Under the pieces are notes generated by a model that saw nothing but the letters and a program-made list of their open reading frames with translations, had not been told where the DNA came from and made no database searches. From assembly GCA_022376515.1 (NCBI GenBank), contig WTXI01000014.1, positions 595,158-659,157 of the forward strand: a stretch of DNA of 64,000 bases, read 5' to 3'. Below are positions 10,545 through 22,194 of this stretch, piece after piece (within the stretch, counting starts at the first letter, position 1; each line of letters begins with the position of its first letter). Position numbers and translations under genes: made by a program. The stretch comes from Lactifluus volemus. Lineage: Eukaryota > Basidiomycota > Agaricomycetes > Russulales > Russulaceae.

Positions 10545-11330
10545 TCCTCTTTGGGCGCTGGGATCAAGTCGGACCCGACGCGCATACAATTTGCCGCCTT
10601 TCCGTGACGTGCTACGACCCACTTCCGCGTGACGTGCGCCAACGTCTTCCTACCGCCCTCTCCCGCTCTCAGCGGTCATCTCCACTAACGCCACCATCAT
10701 CAAATCCTTCCTCCGCGGATGCCGACGCCGACGAATGACCCATCTGCACCTCACCCGCCTCCTCCGCGCGCGAATACTCAATCCCGGTGGTGTACTCATC
10801 CGAGGTACGCAACTATGACGCGACGTTGCTCCCGCTGGCCAACTTTGAGCTCGCCAAGGGACGAACTGGCGCCTCTGCACGACTTTCGCGTACGCATCTT
10901 GCCCATGCTTGGTCCGCTCGATGCTCTTTGGTCTACACATCGCGACCTATGTGTCGTGAGAGCTCGCGGGCCGAACGATCAAACGACCCTCGCCTGTGCG
11001 CCATCGTAACAAGCTCTACAAATGGATGTGGAAGGACCTGTTTCATCGCGAGTCATGTATCACGGGAAAACTAATCAAGTACGCATGCTTTTCTCCTCCT
11101 TTCGGGGCGCGCGCTCCCCCTACTAACCGAGTCCATTTTATAGTTCGCTCCTGCTGAAGACGGCCATGGGCGATCAATCGTGCCGCCGCACGCTGCATGA
11201 GTGCGGCCCGCGCTTGTGCGCTGGCACCCCGTGCGCCTCTCAGCCTCGAAATTCGCGTCGTGGGGAAATGAAGGAGGTATCGCGCGCGATTTCACGTGTA
11301 TTTGCCATATCTGATGAGGGAACATGGGGA
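10545..11330 (+). pseudogene. TCD-like copy 2a (C-terminal half)
   Basis: Contains VRQRLPTALSRSQRSS, an acidic Asp/Ala stretch ending in a stop, AREYSIPVVYSSEV (about 10763-10806), LANFELAKG, a frame-shifted ILPMLGPL region, and EMKEVSRAISRVFA (about 11268-11310). Several stops and frame changes. The 3' end runs into the CACTCCAAATTGTTTGCCTCG flank shared by other units. Confidence 0.65.
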
Positions 11331-11459
11331 TACAGTATGTCACTCCAAATTGTTTGCCTCGCGGATGCCCCGTTCAATCAGTGCCATCGTTAAAAAAACG
11401 ATGACGAGTTGTGGAATCGAGAGTTGGAGCGTAAACTGGATAGCTGAGCCCATTATTAT

Positions 11460-12040
11460 ATTCTCTTCTTTAACGATGCTCGCCGAGCTCGGCGTCGCGC
11501 CAACCTTGCCAACGAAATCAACCGCGCCGTAGCCTCAAGCACAGCCCCTCCCCATCCTCCCTACTCCAAGTTCCGTCTGGTTCAGAATACTCAGAAGACC
11601 TCGTGCGCGAGCAACTCCCCCGAAACTATGCCTTCTTCGGCCAGTAGAGCGTGGCTCGCGTGCGCAAAGCCATCTTCGTGATCGTCGGCAGGTGGGCGGC
11701 CATCATGCTGGCCCGCTCCCGCATCGCCCTTCTGCGTCCTCATCGACTTTGACTACTGTATGTCACCCTTTCCTCCCTCAATCGTCACGCCACAGCCGCC
11801 CTCGCTGACGTCGGCACGGCAAAAGTACATGCGTCGCACGCGCGTTGCAAGCTATCGCACCACGGTAAACTTTTCTGAATTTTTTTTTTTCATTCCTGCT
11901 GGCCATGGATGCGATCAAATATTGGTATCAAAGTTGAGCTGCTCACGCATTGGGTACAGAACAACATCAAAGTGTTTTCTTCCATGGTCGCTGGCACTGT
12001 CAGACCCGATGCGCATAAGTTATATACCTCGTAATCCCTT
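11460..12040 (+). pseudogene. TCD-like copy 2b (N-terminal part)
   Basis: Reads NDARRARRRANLANEINRA, then after a frame change VREQLPRNYAFFGQ, a stop, SVARVRKAIFVIVG, and later VTLSSLNRHATAALADVGTA (about 11758-11820). This is the N-terminus and nucleotide-binding start of the ThiF-type dehydratase. The GxGGxG loop is deleted and the segment ends at an F-box 3' flank. It lies downstream of copy 2a although it encodes the earlier part of the protein, so the unit is rearranged. Confidence 0.65.
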
Positions 12041-12236
12041 GTTTCTCATTGACTTATACTTTATAAAATCTATATCTTGGATACTGGAATGCCCACGAAT
12101 AGGAGTTAGATATATACAGGGAAAGCATAGCAGAACAATAGGAGCAAGCATGAATCAACGGGGTGTCACGGTAACGATGAGTGGGAGGGGTTGTAGACAA
12201 CATATGTCAACATTGAGCTTCCTACCACATCTACTC

Positions 12237-13897
12237 TCAGAGTTTGCGGACAACCACAGGGTGATCAGAATGTTGACGTGCGACGATGAATGGCCAGATG
12301 TCGTGCTGAGATGCCCGATGCCGTGATAGTTGAAGCTCCTCCAATGCAGGTAACACCTGCGTGGCTGATCCCCCGCTGAGCCCTCGTAGCACTGACAGGA
12401 TGGGTGAATGCGGCGTATTGTTAAATATACGCATGGTCCGAACAGCAGTAAACGGCTGGAAGAGTTCCAGCCAATGTGTGTCGTCCATACCGAAAAAAAC
12501 AACCCATTCCTCCTCCTCGATGGTGAGCTCTTCAATACTAGACAGGACAAACGAAAGTTGGTTGCATATTTGCACCAAGGATGAGACTTGCCAATCTACC
12601 TTTTTGCATGAGATATTGAATGAAAGGAACTTGTCAATGGAAGACGGTCTCCTTGGCCAAAAAGTAATCCCGAAGGAGTCTAAAGTGTGTATGGAGGCAC
12701 GATAGTATGGCATAAACACTGGTGCATGATCGATGAACTGAGTGAGTCGTTGGATGTCAAATACCAGCTGATTGAAGAATGTTATTTTCACACGGTGGAG
12801 TAGAGGGGCATCGATTCGGGCCATGAGGTCCTCCAAGTACTCACTGACACCATAAAAGTCAAAATTGGTGAGAGCGGGGAGGATAGCACGTGTCAGCGGA
12901 GGTGGACGTCGGGTTGTTGGATCAGGACGAGAAGTTGGGGATTCGAAACCGATGGAAAGGTTCGTGAGCCTGGTCAAGGCAGAAATACACGTAGCCACTG
13001 TCTCGGGGGAAATGTAACCATGCTGCGGTATCCGGTCAAGGGAGAGATTGACAAGGTCATTGGATGACAAAAGAAGTTGAGGTAATGTTGGAAATGGAAT
13101 GCCTTCCAAACGGAATGATCGTAGATGTGGGGCGGATCCACCTAAAAATGTATTGGGAAGCGCCGGCACAGTCCCACCAGACCCTTCTATCCGAAGAGAA
13201 AGATATCCCAGTCCCGGAAATGGCTCCTGCATCACTGAGACCAAACGCTCCAGTGGAATCCTTAATTGGCAGAGCAAAATGCTGCGTACACGATTAGGGT
13301 GCTCGAGTGCAGCAATTATGTCATCCTCAACTCCAGGACCAACAAAGAAGTACCGTATGTGGATGGGCAAGGGGGGCCAGATATCCAGCATCTTCCTCAC
13401 AGGAGTCCTGTTTGTACAGAAAAGGCGGAGATCGAGACGAAGTGGGGATGCAAACACGGTGTATCGCCATCTTTGGCATACACGCACTAGCCTGGACCAT
13501 GCCACTGCTCGCGAGTGCCAGTGATCAGGTAGGCAGAGTTCGAAGATGTCTAGGAGGACATCATCTGGAAGCGAACAGATTGTAACACGGGGTGAAATTC
13601 GACCTGCATCGTAGAATGAGACATCGTTGTGAGTGTAGCCGATATCACGTACATAGTCTTAGAATCCACCTTGATCCCTTGGAACTTTCCATGCGCTTTC
13701 TTATCTTGTGAATTTTAGAAGGAGAAGTGTTGGAGGGTGAGTAAGGGGGGATATCATTGCCCCTTGATTGGGAGCCTGACAATACATGGCTGATGAGCTT
13801 GCGAGTGCGCCTGATTAGGGCACCACTGGCAGTATAAAGTCAGGTACTTCGAAAAAGGGTCAGTGAGAGGTCTTTTGACGTACTGGAGAGGGTTCAT
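12237..13897 (-). CDS. F-box protein, type A, copy A3
   Basis: Model: complement of 12237-13603, 13653-13810 and 13884-13897; 1539 nt, 512 residues. Read without splicing, a TAA near 13660 would appear to truncate the gene ahead of the F-box. In the spliced frame those bases read ATT CTA AGA and the gene is whole. Intron 2 is 49 nt (GTACGT to ATGCAG). F-box: TICSLPDDVLLDIFELCLP then LVRVCQRWRYTVFASPLRL. C-terminal leucine-rich region with FLGGSAPHLRSFRLEG and VSEYLEDLMARIDAPLL; the end is HPVVVRKL. Flanks: TCD copy 2b on the 3' side and TCD copy 3 on the 5' side, as for its paralogs. Role inferred as SCF substrate adaptor; substrate unknown. Confidence 0.85.
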
Positions 13898-13989
13898 CAA
13901 AAAGTGCGATGACAATGAGAAGAGAAGTATGGAATGTAGTTATATTGTTGTTGATAGACAGGCTGTGTTTTCAACCATGCGGATACAAC

Positions 13990-15396
13990 GTGTCATTCCG
14001 AGCATACTGTGACTGAATCACTCCATCGTCACGATCACACTTTCCTCGCTCAATCTCAACCTGACGTCGTCCATTTCAAAAGTAATCGTGGTGCGTCCCG
14101 CACATGCTGCAAGCTATCATGTCCTTTGTGCAGGTCGACTTGCGCAAACATGAACAGTATGCTTGGTTCGCGCCGATGGTGTGCATCTCCTTCAAAGAGT
14201 GCAAATTGGGCCGTCGGTACGTTTCCTTACTTTACTCTACATGTTACTTGCATTTTCGTCATCACCTTTCTCGCTGCTGGCCATCGTTTTTACGCATTTG
14301 ATATATATAGATGTGATTGATAATATCGGTACCAACCAAAAGTCAAGCTGCTCACGCATTCCATGCAGAACAACATCAAGTTCTCCATGGGTGCTGGCAC
14401 AAAGTCGGTCCCGACGCGCATCGAAATTACTGACCTATTCGGGTCCCACTGAGTCGGTTACCCACTCGTGCGCGCCATGCGCCAACGTCTTCGCCCTATC
14501 CTCTCCCGCTCTGAGCGATCATCTCTGCCGATGCTGCCGTCACCAGAGCCTTCCTCCGCGGATGCCGACGCTGACGATGACCCATCTGCACCTTCTCCCG
14601 CTCCTCCGCGCATGAATACTCAATCCCGGTGGTATACTCATCCGAGGTACCCAGCAACGACGTGACCCCCCTGCCGTTGGCCAGCTCTGAGCTCGCCAAG
14701 GGCTCCGTGGATGAACTGACGGCTCTGCGCGACTTTCGCGTACGCATCTTGCCCGTGCCGTGTTCGGCCCGCTCCCGGCGCTCTCAGCCGGCGCATCTCG
14801 ACCTATGTGGTGTGTGAGCTCGCGGGCCAACCAGTTGAACAACCCTTGCCCGTGCGTCATCGTAAGAAGCTCTACGAACGGATGTGGAAGGACCTGGTGC
14901 ACCGGAAGTCGCGTATCATTGGTAAACAGATGAAGTACGCACGCCCTGCTCTTCATTTCGGAGCGCGCGCTCCCCCCACTAATCGAGTCTCATTTTATAG
15001 TTTGCTCTCGCTGACGACGGCGGACATTGGGTTGCTCTATGACGATTTTTCGCATGGGAGATAAATCGTGCCACCGCACGCAGCATGCGTGCGGCCTGCT
15101 GAGATCCTTGTGCACCTCTCAACTTCGGAAATTGCGTCATGTGTGAGATGAAGGAGGTATCGCGCGCGATGTCGCGTCTCTTTGCCATGCCTGGTGAGGA
15201 TTCCGTGTACGAGGAAATTGTGGGTCCCAACCGAGCTCATGGCTACGTTGACACGCTTGGAGAGCCCATCGATTCTGCTCGGTTCGTCACCGCGATGGCC
15301 ATCTGGAGCTCCGAGGAGGTGTGGAGCATCGAGGCTGCTCGTGTCACACAGTTTCGTATTGCGCAGGCACGGCGGTTTCGTGGGTGGGCATTCTAG
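13990..15396 (+). pseudogene. TCD-like copy 3 (middle to C-terminus)
   Basis: Pieces in order: CKLGRR before a GTACGT intron-like stretch (about 14217), DVIDNIGTN, AMRQRLRPILSRSERSSLP (about 14475-14530), VVYSSEVPSNDVTPLPLASS, DFRVRILPV, then a frame change, VCELAGQPVEQPLPVRHRKK, LYERMWKDLVHRKSR, a possible intron to TTTTATAG at about 15000, and a largely intact last exon (EMKEVSRAMSRLFAMPGEDS, YVDTLGEPIDSARF, ARRFRGWAF, TAG at 15394-15396). The N-terminal nucleotide-binding part is missing. Confidence 0.7.
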
Positions 15397-15693
15397 TAGT
15401 ACGGTGCCATTAACTGCGAATAATAGTACTATACTATCTTCTACTAGAAGGGGTTGTCCTTCAGCCCAATCAAATCCGACCTGCTCATGCAGTGTCCATG
15501 TGGCTGCAGACGCCTTAATAATAACCCATTATTTCTCATTGACTGACGCTTTATAAAATCTATCTCGGATAATTCCAGTGGCCTGCACATGAATAAACAT
15601 ACAGGGAAAGCATAGCAGGACAATAGGAATAAATAACATGAATTAACAGGTGTAACTAGGAGTGGAAAGGGTTTGTAGACACCATTGAGCTTC

Positions 15694-17444
15694 CTACAAC
15701 ATCCTTTCGGAACGGACGACAACAGGGTGATCAGACCGCTGACGTGCAATTATGAATGGCCACATGTCGTGCCGCTCTGATCCAGATCCCTGATACCCTG
15801 GTACGTGAAGCATCTCCAATGCAGGTAACACCTGCATGGCCAATTCTCCACTGAGCCCTCGCAGCGCTGACACGACGTGTGACTGCATCGTGTGAGATAT
15901 ATAGAGGGTCCGGACAGTAGTGAATGGTTGGAAGAGTTCCAGCCATGGTGTCCCGTCCATTACATCTTCCAACGTCGATGGAAACAGGTCTTGAATCTTT
16001 TGGATGGAGAGAGTTTCAATACTGGACATGATGGACGACTCGGAAAGCTGGTTGCATATTTGTTCCATAGACGAGACTTGCCAATCTACCCCTCTGCACG
16101 AGATTTGGAGTGTAAGGAAATCGTTGAAGGAAGATCGTCTCATTGATGAAAATACCACCACGACGCAGTCAGTATAAATGTGTATTTCTGCTGTATCGCA
16201 TGGCATAAGAGTTGGTGCATGACCGATGAACCGAGGGAGTTGTTGGATGTCAAAGACCAGTTGATTGAAGAATGTTATTCGCGCAGCGCGGAGCAGAGGG
16301 GCATCGATTTGGGCCATGAGGTCCTCCAAGTACTCGCTGACACCACAGAAGTTAAAATCGGTGAGAGCGGGGAGGACGGCACGTGTCAGCGGAGGTGGAC
16401 GTCGGGATATCGAATGAGGACGAGAAGTCGGGGATATGAATTTGATGGAAAGATTGGTGAGCCTGGTCAGCGCGGAGAGAGATCCGGCCATCGTCTCGGG
16501 TGAAATGTAACCGTTCTGCGGTATCCGGTCAAGGGTGAGATCGCCAAGGTAATTGGAAGACAAAAGAAGTCGAGGTAATGCCGGAAATGGAATGCCATCC
16601 AAAGTAAGTGACCGTAGACGTGGGGCGGATCCACCTAAGAAGGTCTCGGGAAGTGCCGGCACAGTCCCACCAGGCCCTTCGACCTGAAGAGTAAGGGTCT
16701 CCATTGCCGGAAATGGCTCCTGCATCACTGCGACCAAACGCTCCAGTGGTATCGTCATTCTACTGGGCCAAATGCTGCGTACACGGTTAGGGTGCTCAAG
16801 TGCAGCGATTATGTTATCCTCAACTTGAGGACCAACAGAAAAGTACTGTATTTCGATAGGCAAGGGGGGCCAGATATCCAGCATCTTCCTCACAGGAGTC
16901 CTGTCTGTGCAGAGAAGGCGCAAATCGAGACGAAGTGGGGATGCAAATACAATGTATCGCCATCTTTGGCATACATGCACTAGCTTGGCCCATGCCCTCA
17001 CTCGGTCTACAGGATCAGGTAGGCAGAATTCGAAGATGTCTAGGAGGACATCATCTGGAAGTGAACAGATTGTAACGCGGGGTGGTATTTGACCTGCATC
17101 ATACAATAAGACATTGTTGTGAGTGTAGCTGATATCACGTACCTCGTCCTCGAATCACACTTGATCCCTTCTGGGAACATACTATGCGCTCTCCTTTGTT
17201 GCGAATTTTGGAAGGAGAAGTGTTGGAGGGTGAGAGGTGAGGGATATCCGAGCGAGTGCTCCCTGATTGGGAAGGAGAAGTGTTGGAGGGTGAGTGGTGA
17301 GGAATATCCGGGTTAGTGCTCCTTGATTGGGAACTTGACAATACATGGCGGATGAGCTTTCGAGTGAGCCTGATTAGAGTATAAAGTCAGGTACTTTGAA
17401 ATAGGGCCAGTGAGAGGTCTTTTGACGTACTTGCGAAGGTTCAT
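15694..17444 (-). CDS. F-box protein, type A, copy A4
   Basis: Model: complement of 15694-17093, 17143-17369 and 17431-17444; 1641 nt, 546 residues. Exon 1 reads MNLRK. Intron 1 is 61 nt (GTACGT to CTAATCAG) and intron 2 is 49 nt. Exon 2 is 69 nt longer than in A1, mainly because a 60-bp segment is repeated in frame, doubling a Ser/Pro linker (SPSNTSPS twice). The inner Met codon seen in A1 at the KRMGSS position is ATA here, which shows that the start is upstream. F-box: TICSLPDDVLLDIFEFCLP, then CQRWRYIVFASPLRLDLRL. C-terminal part is complete and ends HPVVVRSERML. Confidence 0.85.
17211..17330 (-). repeat. 60-bp in-frame tandem duplication in A4 exon 2
   Basis: GAAGGAGAAGTGTTGGAGGG (plus strand) occurs at 17211 and again at 17271, each followed by similar sequence up to a GATTGG motif. 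Twenty codons are duplicated and the frame is kept. Confidence 0.85.
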
Positions 17445-17599
17445 CGAAGAGTGCGGTGACAATGAGAAGAGAAGTACGGGAAGGAGCTGTGCGGATACAG
17501 CATGTCACTCCGAGCTGTGTGCCTCGTGGATGCGTCGTGTAATCAGTGATATGTTGATTGGGCATGTCTTCGTTAATATCGGGCAGGAATGTTTCTGCT

Positions 17600-17880
17600 G
17601 TATAGTGTAGTTGCGGATCACCTTCAAAGAGTGAAAATTGGGTCGTCGGTACGTGGCCTTAAGTTACTTGGATTTTCATCCACCTTTTCCGCTGCAGTGC
17701 TGGCATGGCCATCTTTTTTACGCATTTGACATTGATGTGATCGGTACCAAGCAAAAGTCAAGTATTGCAGAACAACATCGAGTTTTCCTCTATGGGCGCT
17801 GGCACAATGTCGGACCTGACACGCATCCAAATTGCCGTCACCTAATCTGCGAGTATGACCCGCTCACGTGCGAGGGGCGC
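17600..17880 (+). pseudogene. TCD-like short middle fragment
   Basis: Contains FKE*KLGRR before a GTACGT-like donor (about 17650), then sequence related to FSSMGAGTMSDLTRIQIA (17780-17840), with internal deletions. It directly precedes module D, so the unit holds a TCD scrap, module D, and then a longer TCD copy. Confidence 0.5.
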
Positions 17881-17934
17881 CTGCAGTCCTCCAACTCGGA
17901 GTGCGCCTCCGCCGTCGACGTCCTCTAACAAACT

Positions 17935-18475
17935 GCTACCATGTCTCGCCACTTTTTCGTCGACGGAAATTGCTCCCAGTTCTACAAACCTGCTTCTCCT
18001 TTGGCGTTTCGAATGATAAGAGCCCAAACCGCTTCCATCGTATCACCATGATACCACGCCATATTTCGATGAAACCACCCTCCCGAGGTTATTTTAGATC
18101 ATCTCTACCCCTTCCCCATCTACACTGACTCACCCAACCACCAATTTCCCAGCGTTTGGAATGACCTCTCGCCCATCGGATGTATAAGCATTTCCCATTT
18201 ATCCTACCGAAGCTTTCTCGTCTTCGTTACAGCTACATCACGAGTCTCTGCGACCCCCAACCGTGATCGCTCCGCTTACAAAACTCCATTTAGCCCATCT
18301 CTCGATCCAGAGGCACTATTGTAGCGACCTACGCGAAGTGGAAGTTTTCGTTGCTCGCCACGGTGAGACTCTGGTCGAGTTGAAGTTGTTCCTTTGCCCA
18401 ATGGCGACGTCAACCGAGGCAACCATAAGACCCAAAGAATATCCCGCGTGTTTCAGATGATGGGCTCAGGTTTGA
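17935..18475 (+). pseudogene. Module D copy 0 (LRR-like tail, unrecognised gene)
   Basis: Starts near ATGTCTCGCCACTTTTTCGT (MSRHFFVDGN). After stops it holds IAPLTKLHLAHLSIQRHY and DLREVEVFVARHGETLVELK, a leucine-spaced tail as in LRR or F-box C-termini. Frames change, so it is not coding. The same module recurs at 26780, 31605 and 36825. The N-terminal motif weakly recalls triosephosphate isomerase. Confidence 0.5.
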
Positions 18476-18539
18476 GACCGCCTCAGACCAGAGCTGAAGG
18501 TTCTCTGGTTGTAGTAGGAGCGTAAACTGAATAGCTGAG

Positions 18540-20010
18540 TTTATTATTCTATTCACTTATTCAACGATGCTCGCCGAGCTCAGCGTCGCGCCGACCTTGC
18601 CAACGAATCAACCGGGGGGTAGCTTCGGGCACAACCCCTGCTCGCATACACCCCTCCCCATCCTCCCTACTCCAAGTTCCGTCCGGCTCAGAATACTGAA
18701 AAGACCTCGTGCGCGAGCAACTCATCCGAAACTATGCCTTCTTCTGCCAGTGGGGCGTGGCTCGCGTGCGCAAAGCCATCATCGTGATCGTTGGCTGTGG
18801 CGGCGTCGGCAGTTGGACGGCCGTCATGCTGGTCCGCTCCCGCATTGCCCGTCTGCGTCCTCATCGACTTTGACTACTGTATGGTCACCCTTTCCTCCCT
18901 CAATTGCCACGCCACAACCGCCCTCGCTGACGTCGGCACGGCAAAAGTACGGTGCGTCGCACGCGTGTTGCAAGCTATCGCACTGTTTGTACAAGTCGAT
19001 TCACGCGTAGAGTTGTGGAGGGGTGGTTCGGACGGTGCGGAGCTCCTTCAGGGTGCAGATTGGGTCGTCGGTAAGTGGGGGCTTAACTTTGTTTTACTTT
19101 GCAGAATGCGGTAAACTTGCACAATGTCGGACCGATGCGCATACAAATTGCCGACTTATCCGCGCCGCGCGCCAACGTCTTTGCGCGATCCTCTCCCGCT
19201 CTGAGCGGTCATCTCAGCCGACTCCGCCGTCATCAGACCCTTCCTCTGCGGAATCCGACGCCGAAGATGACCCATCTGCACCTTCAGCCGCCTCCTCCGC
19301 GCGCGAATACTCAATTCCGGTGGTATACTCATCCGAGGTACCCAGCGACGACGTGACGCTACTGCCGCTCGCCAACTCTGAGCTCGCCAAGGGCTCCGTG
19401 GACGAACTGGCACCTCTGTGCGACTTTCCCGTACACATCTTGCCTGTGCTTGGTCTGATCTCGGCGCACTTCGGTCTGCACATCGCGACCTATGCACTAT
19501 GTGAGCTCGCGGGTGGCCCGATCGAACGACCCTTGCCTGTGCGTCATCGTAAGAAGCTCTATAAACGAATGTGGAAGGATCTCTTGCATCGCGATTCGCA
19601 CGTCGTGGGTAAACAAATCAGCTACATATGCCTTTCTCCTTCTTTCGGAGCACGCGCTCCCCCTGCTAACTAGTTCGCTCCCGCTGACGATGGCCGGCAT
19701 TGCGTTGCTCTGACGAATTTGCGCTTGGGCAATCGATCGTGCCGCCGCACGCTGCGTGGGTGCGGCCCGCGCAGGTGCGTTGGGACCCCCGTGCGCCTCT
19801 CAGCCTCGAAAATTGCGTCGTGGGAGAGATGAAGGAGGTATCTCGCGTCTTTTCCATGCCTGACGAGGGAGCCTTGTACGAGGAGTTGGGTGTGACCCCA
19901 CCGCATGACTATGTCGATGCGCTTGGAGAGCCGATCGATCCCACTCGGTTCGTCGAGGCTGCTCATGTCGCGCAGTTTCGTAATGCGCAGGCGCGGCGAG
20001 TGGGCAGTGT
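18540..20010 (+). pseudogene. TCD-like copy 4 (near full length, frame-shifted)
   Basis: One of the most complete copies. N-terminal frame fragments carry YAFFCQWGVARVRKAIIV and VGCGGVGSWTAVMLVRS (about 18738-18840), the ThiF nucleotide-binding loop. Next come LADVGTAKVRCVARVLQAIA, a deletion of the DAIDNI segment, then a long open stretch 19150-19670: VVYSSEVPSDDVTLLPLANS, DFPVHILPVLGLISAHFGLH, RHRKKLYKRMWKDLLHRDS. The last exon has EMKEVSRVFSMPDE and ALGEPIDPTRF, but IWSSEEV is deleted. Frame changes near 18600-18900 and a lost middle rule out a working enzyme. Confidence 0.75.
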
Positions 20011-20341
20011 AGTAATATGTTACCTAACTTCCTTCCACGCATTATATATCAGCTTATGATAAAAGTAGGGCATACTATAAGTATCCACCAGAAGGTGTTG
20101 TCCTTGGGGCCACCCAAATTTATCCTACTCGTGCAGGCTTTGCGATACTTTATAACGTCTGCATTAGGTACAGTAACTGCATCAATCAAATCATATTACA
20201 TTAAGTGCGTGGTACAAAAGGAGTTAGATATACACGGAGAGCCTAGCGAGCCAATAAGAGAACAAGCATTTACAGCATGGATAAACGGGCGTAACCACTA
20301 GGTGTAGAAGGGGTTCAAGTTGTAGACAACATCGAAATCAT
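20011..20341. other. 3' flank repeat of type A F-box gene (copy A5)
   Basis: No gene is seen. Matches the 156-494 flank (AGTATCCACCA, TATAACGTCTGCATTAGGTA, GGAGTTAGATATACAC) and leads into the A5 stop codon. Confidence 0.5.
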
Positions 20342-21988
20342 TTATTCCAGCATTCCTCTTGCCCAGCGGTGGACAGAAACGGGGTGATCAGAATGCTGAC
20401 GTGCGATTATGAATGGTTTGATATCTTGCTGCTTCGATCCAAATTCCCAGCAAGGCTGTTCAAGGTAAAGATTGTCCAATGCAGGTAGCACCTCCGTGGC
20501 TGTTTCCGCACTGAGCCCTCGTAGCGCTGACACGACGTGTGGATGAATCATGTGAGATAGATAGAGGGACCGCACAGCAGTGAATGGGGGGAAGAGTTCC
20601 AGCCATTGTGGGTCGTCCACTCTACCAACTTGCCAAACCGATTCCCTGTCATCGATGCTGAGCTCTTCAATACTAGACAGGATGAACGAAAGTCGGCTGC
20701 ATATTTGCGCCACGGATGAGACTTGCGAATCTAATACCCCTCCGCATGAGATTTCGAATGTAAGGATCTCATTGATGGAAGACCGCGTCCTTGATGAAAA
20801 AGTCATCCGGACGTAGTTAGCATAAATGTTTATGAAGGCTTTATAAAATGGCATAAGCGCTGGTTCATGACCGATGAACCGAGGGACTTGTTGGATGCCA
20901 AAAGAAAGGGCCCGCTGATGGAATAATGATATTTCCACGCGGTGGAGTAGAGGGGCATCGATTTGAGCCATGAGGTCCTCCAAGTACTCACTGACACCAC
21001 GGAAGTAAAAATTGGTGAGAGCGGGGAGGACAGCACGTGTCAGCGGAGGTGGATGTTGGGTTCTTGAATGAGAAGTCGAGGATTCGAAACCGATGGAAAG
21101 GCTCGTGAGCCTGGTCAAGGCAATGAGACACGTAGCCATTATCTCGGGCGAAATGTAACCACTATGCGGTATCCAGCCAAGGGAGAGATTGACTAGGTCT
21201 TTGGAAGATAGAAGAAGTCGAGGTAATGTCGGATATGAAATTCGTTCTAAATGGAGTGATCGTAGACGTGGGGCGGATCCACCTAAGAACGTTTTGGGAA
21301 GCGTCGGCACGGCCATACTAAGCAATTGCTTTTGCCATTGTATTTGAAGGGAAAGAGATTCCAGTTCCGGAAATGGCTTTTGCATCACTGCGACCAAACG
21401 CACCAGTGGTATCATTATTCTACTAAGCAAAACGCTGCGTACACGTTTAGGGTGCTTGAGTGCAGCAATTATGTTATCCTCAACTTGAGGACCAACAGAG
21501 TAGAAATCTATTTCGATAAGCAAGGGGGGCCAGACACTTAGCATCTTCCTCACAGGAGTATGTTGTGTGCAGGGAATGCGGAGGTCGAGACGAAGTGGGG
21601 ATGCAAACACGATGCATCGCCATCTTTGGCATACGTGCACTAGCTTAAACCATCGACCCGAGTGATCAGATAGGCAGAATTCGAAGATGTCCAGGAGGAC
21701 TTCATCTGGAATCGAACAGATTGTAACACGGGGTGAAATTCGACCTGCATCGTACAATAAAAACATCGTTGTGAGTGTAGCCGAGATCACATACCTTGTC
21801 TTCGAGTCGCACTTGATCCCTTCTTGGAACATTTCATGGGCTTTCCCTTGTGGATTTTAGAAGGAGAAGTGTTGGGAAGTGAGAGATGGGGGATGTCAAT
21901 GGACCCGATTATGGTGCTAGTATAAAGTCAGGTGCTTTGAAATGGGGTCAGTGAGAGGTCCTTTGACGTACTACTGGGGAGAGTTCAT
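20342..21988 (-). CDS. F-box protein, type A, copy A5
   Basis: Model: complement of 20342-21744, 21795-21916 and 21975-21988; 1539 nt, 512 residues. Intron 2 is 50 nt with GTATGT donor, CTCAC branch and ATGCAG acceptor. The 5' half of exon 2 has been deleted, removing the usual CTAATCAG acceptor. The best rescue is a GTAGTA donor at 21974 and TACTAG acceptor at 21917, which keeps frame (MNSPHTIIGSIDIPHLS). Use of the nearby GTACGT would create a stop. F-box: TICSIPDEVLLDIFEFCL, then LVHVCQRWRCIVFASPLRL. C-terminal part is complete (FLGGSAPRLRSLHLERIS; end RWARGMLE). Exons 2-3 are firm; the exon 1 junction is inferred. Confidence 0.8.
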
Positions 21989-22194
21989 CGAAAAGTGCGG
22001 TGACAATGAGAAGAGAAGAGAAAGTCTGGAAAGTAGTTATATTGTTGACTGAGAGGCTGTGTTTTCAACGACATGTGGATACAGCATGTCACTCCGAACT
22101 GCCAGTGTTTTCCTCGTGGATGCGTCATGTAATTGGTGCCAAGTTGATTGGGCATGTCTTTAATATCGGGACGGAAGATTTCTGCTATTACAGT

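Noticed and set aside
13505..13670. A3 as an N-terminally truncated pseudogene lacking its F-box
   Set aside because: The apparent stop is only in the unspliced frame. The spliced model restores the F-box and a total length divisible by three.
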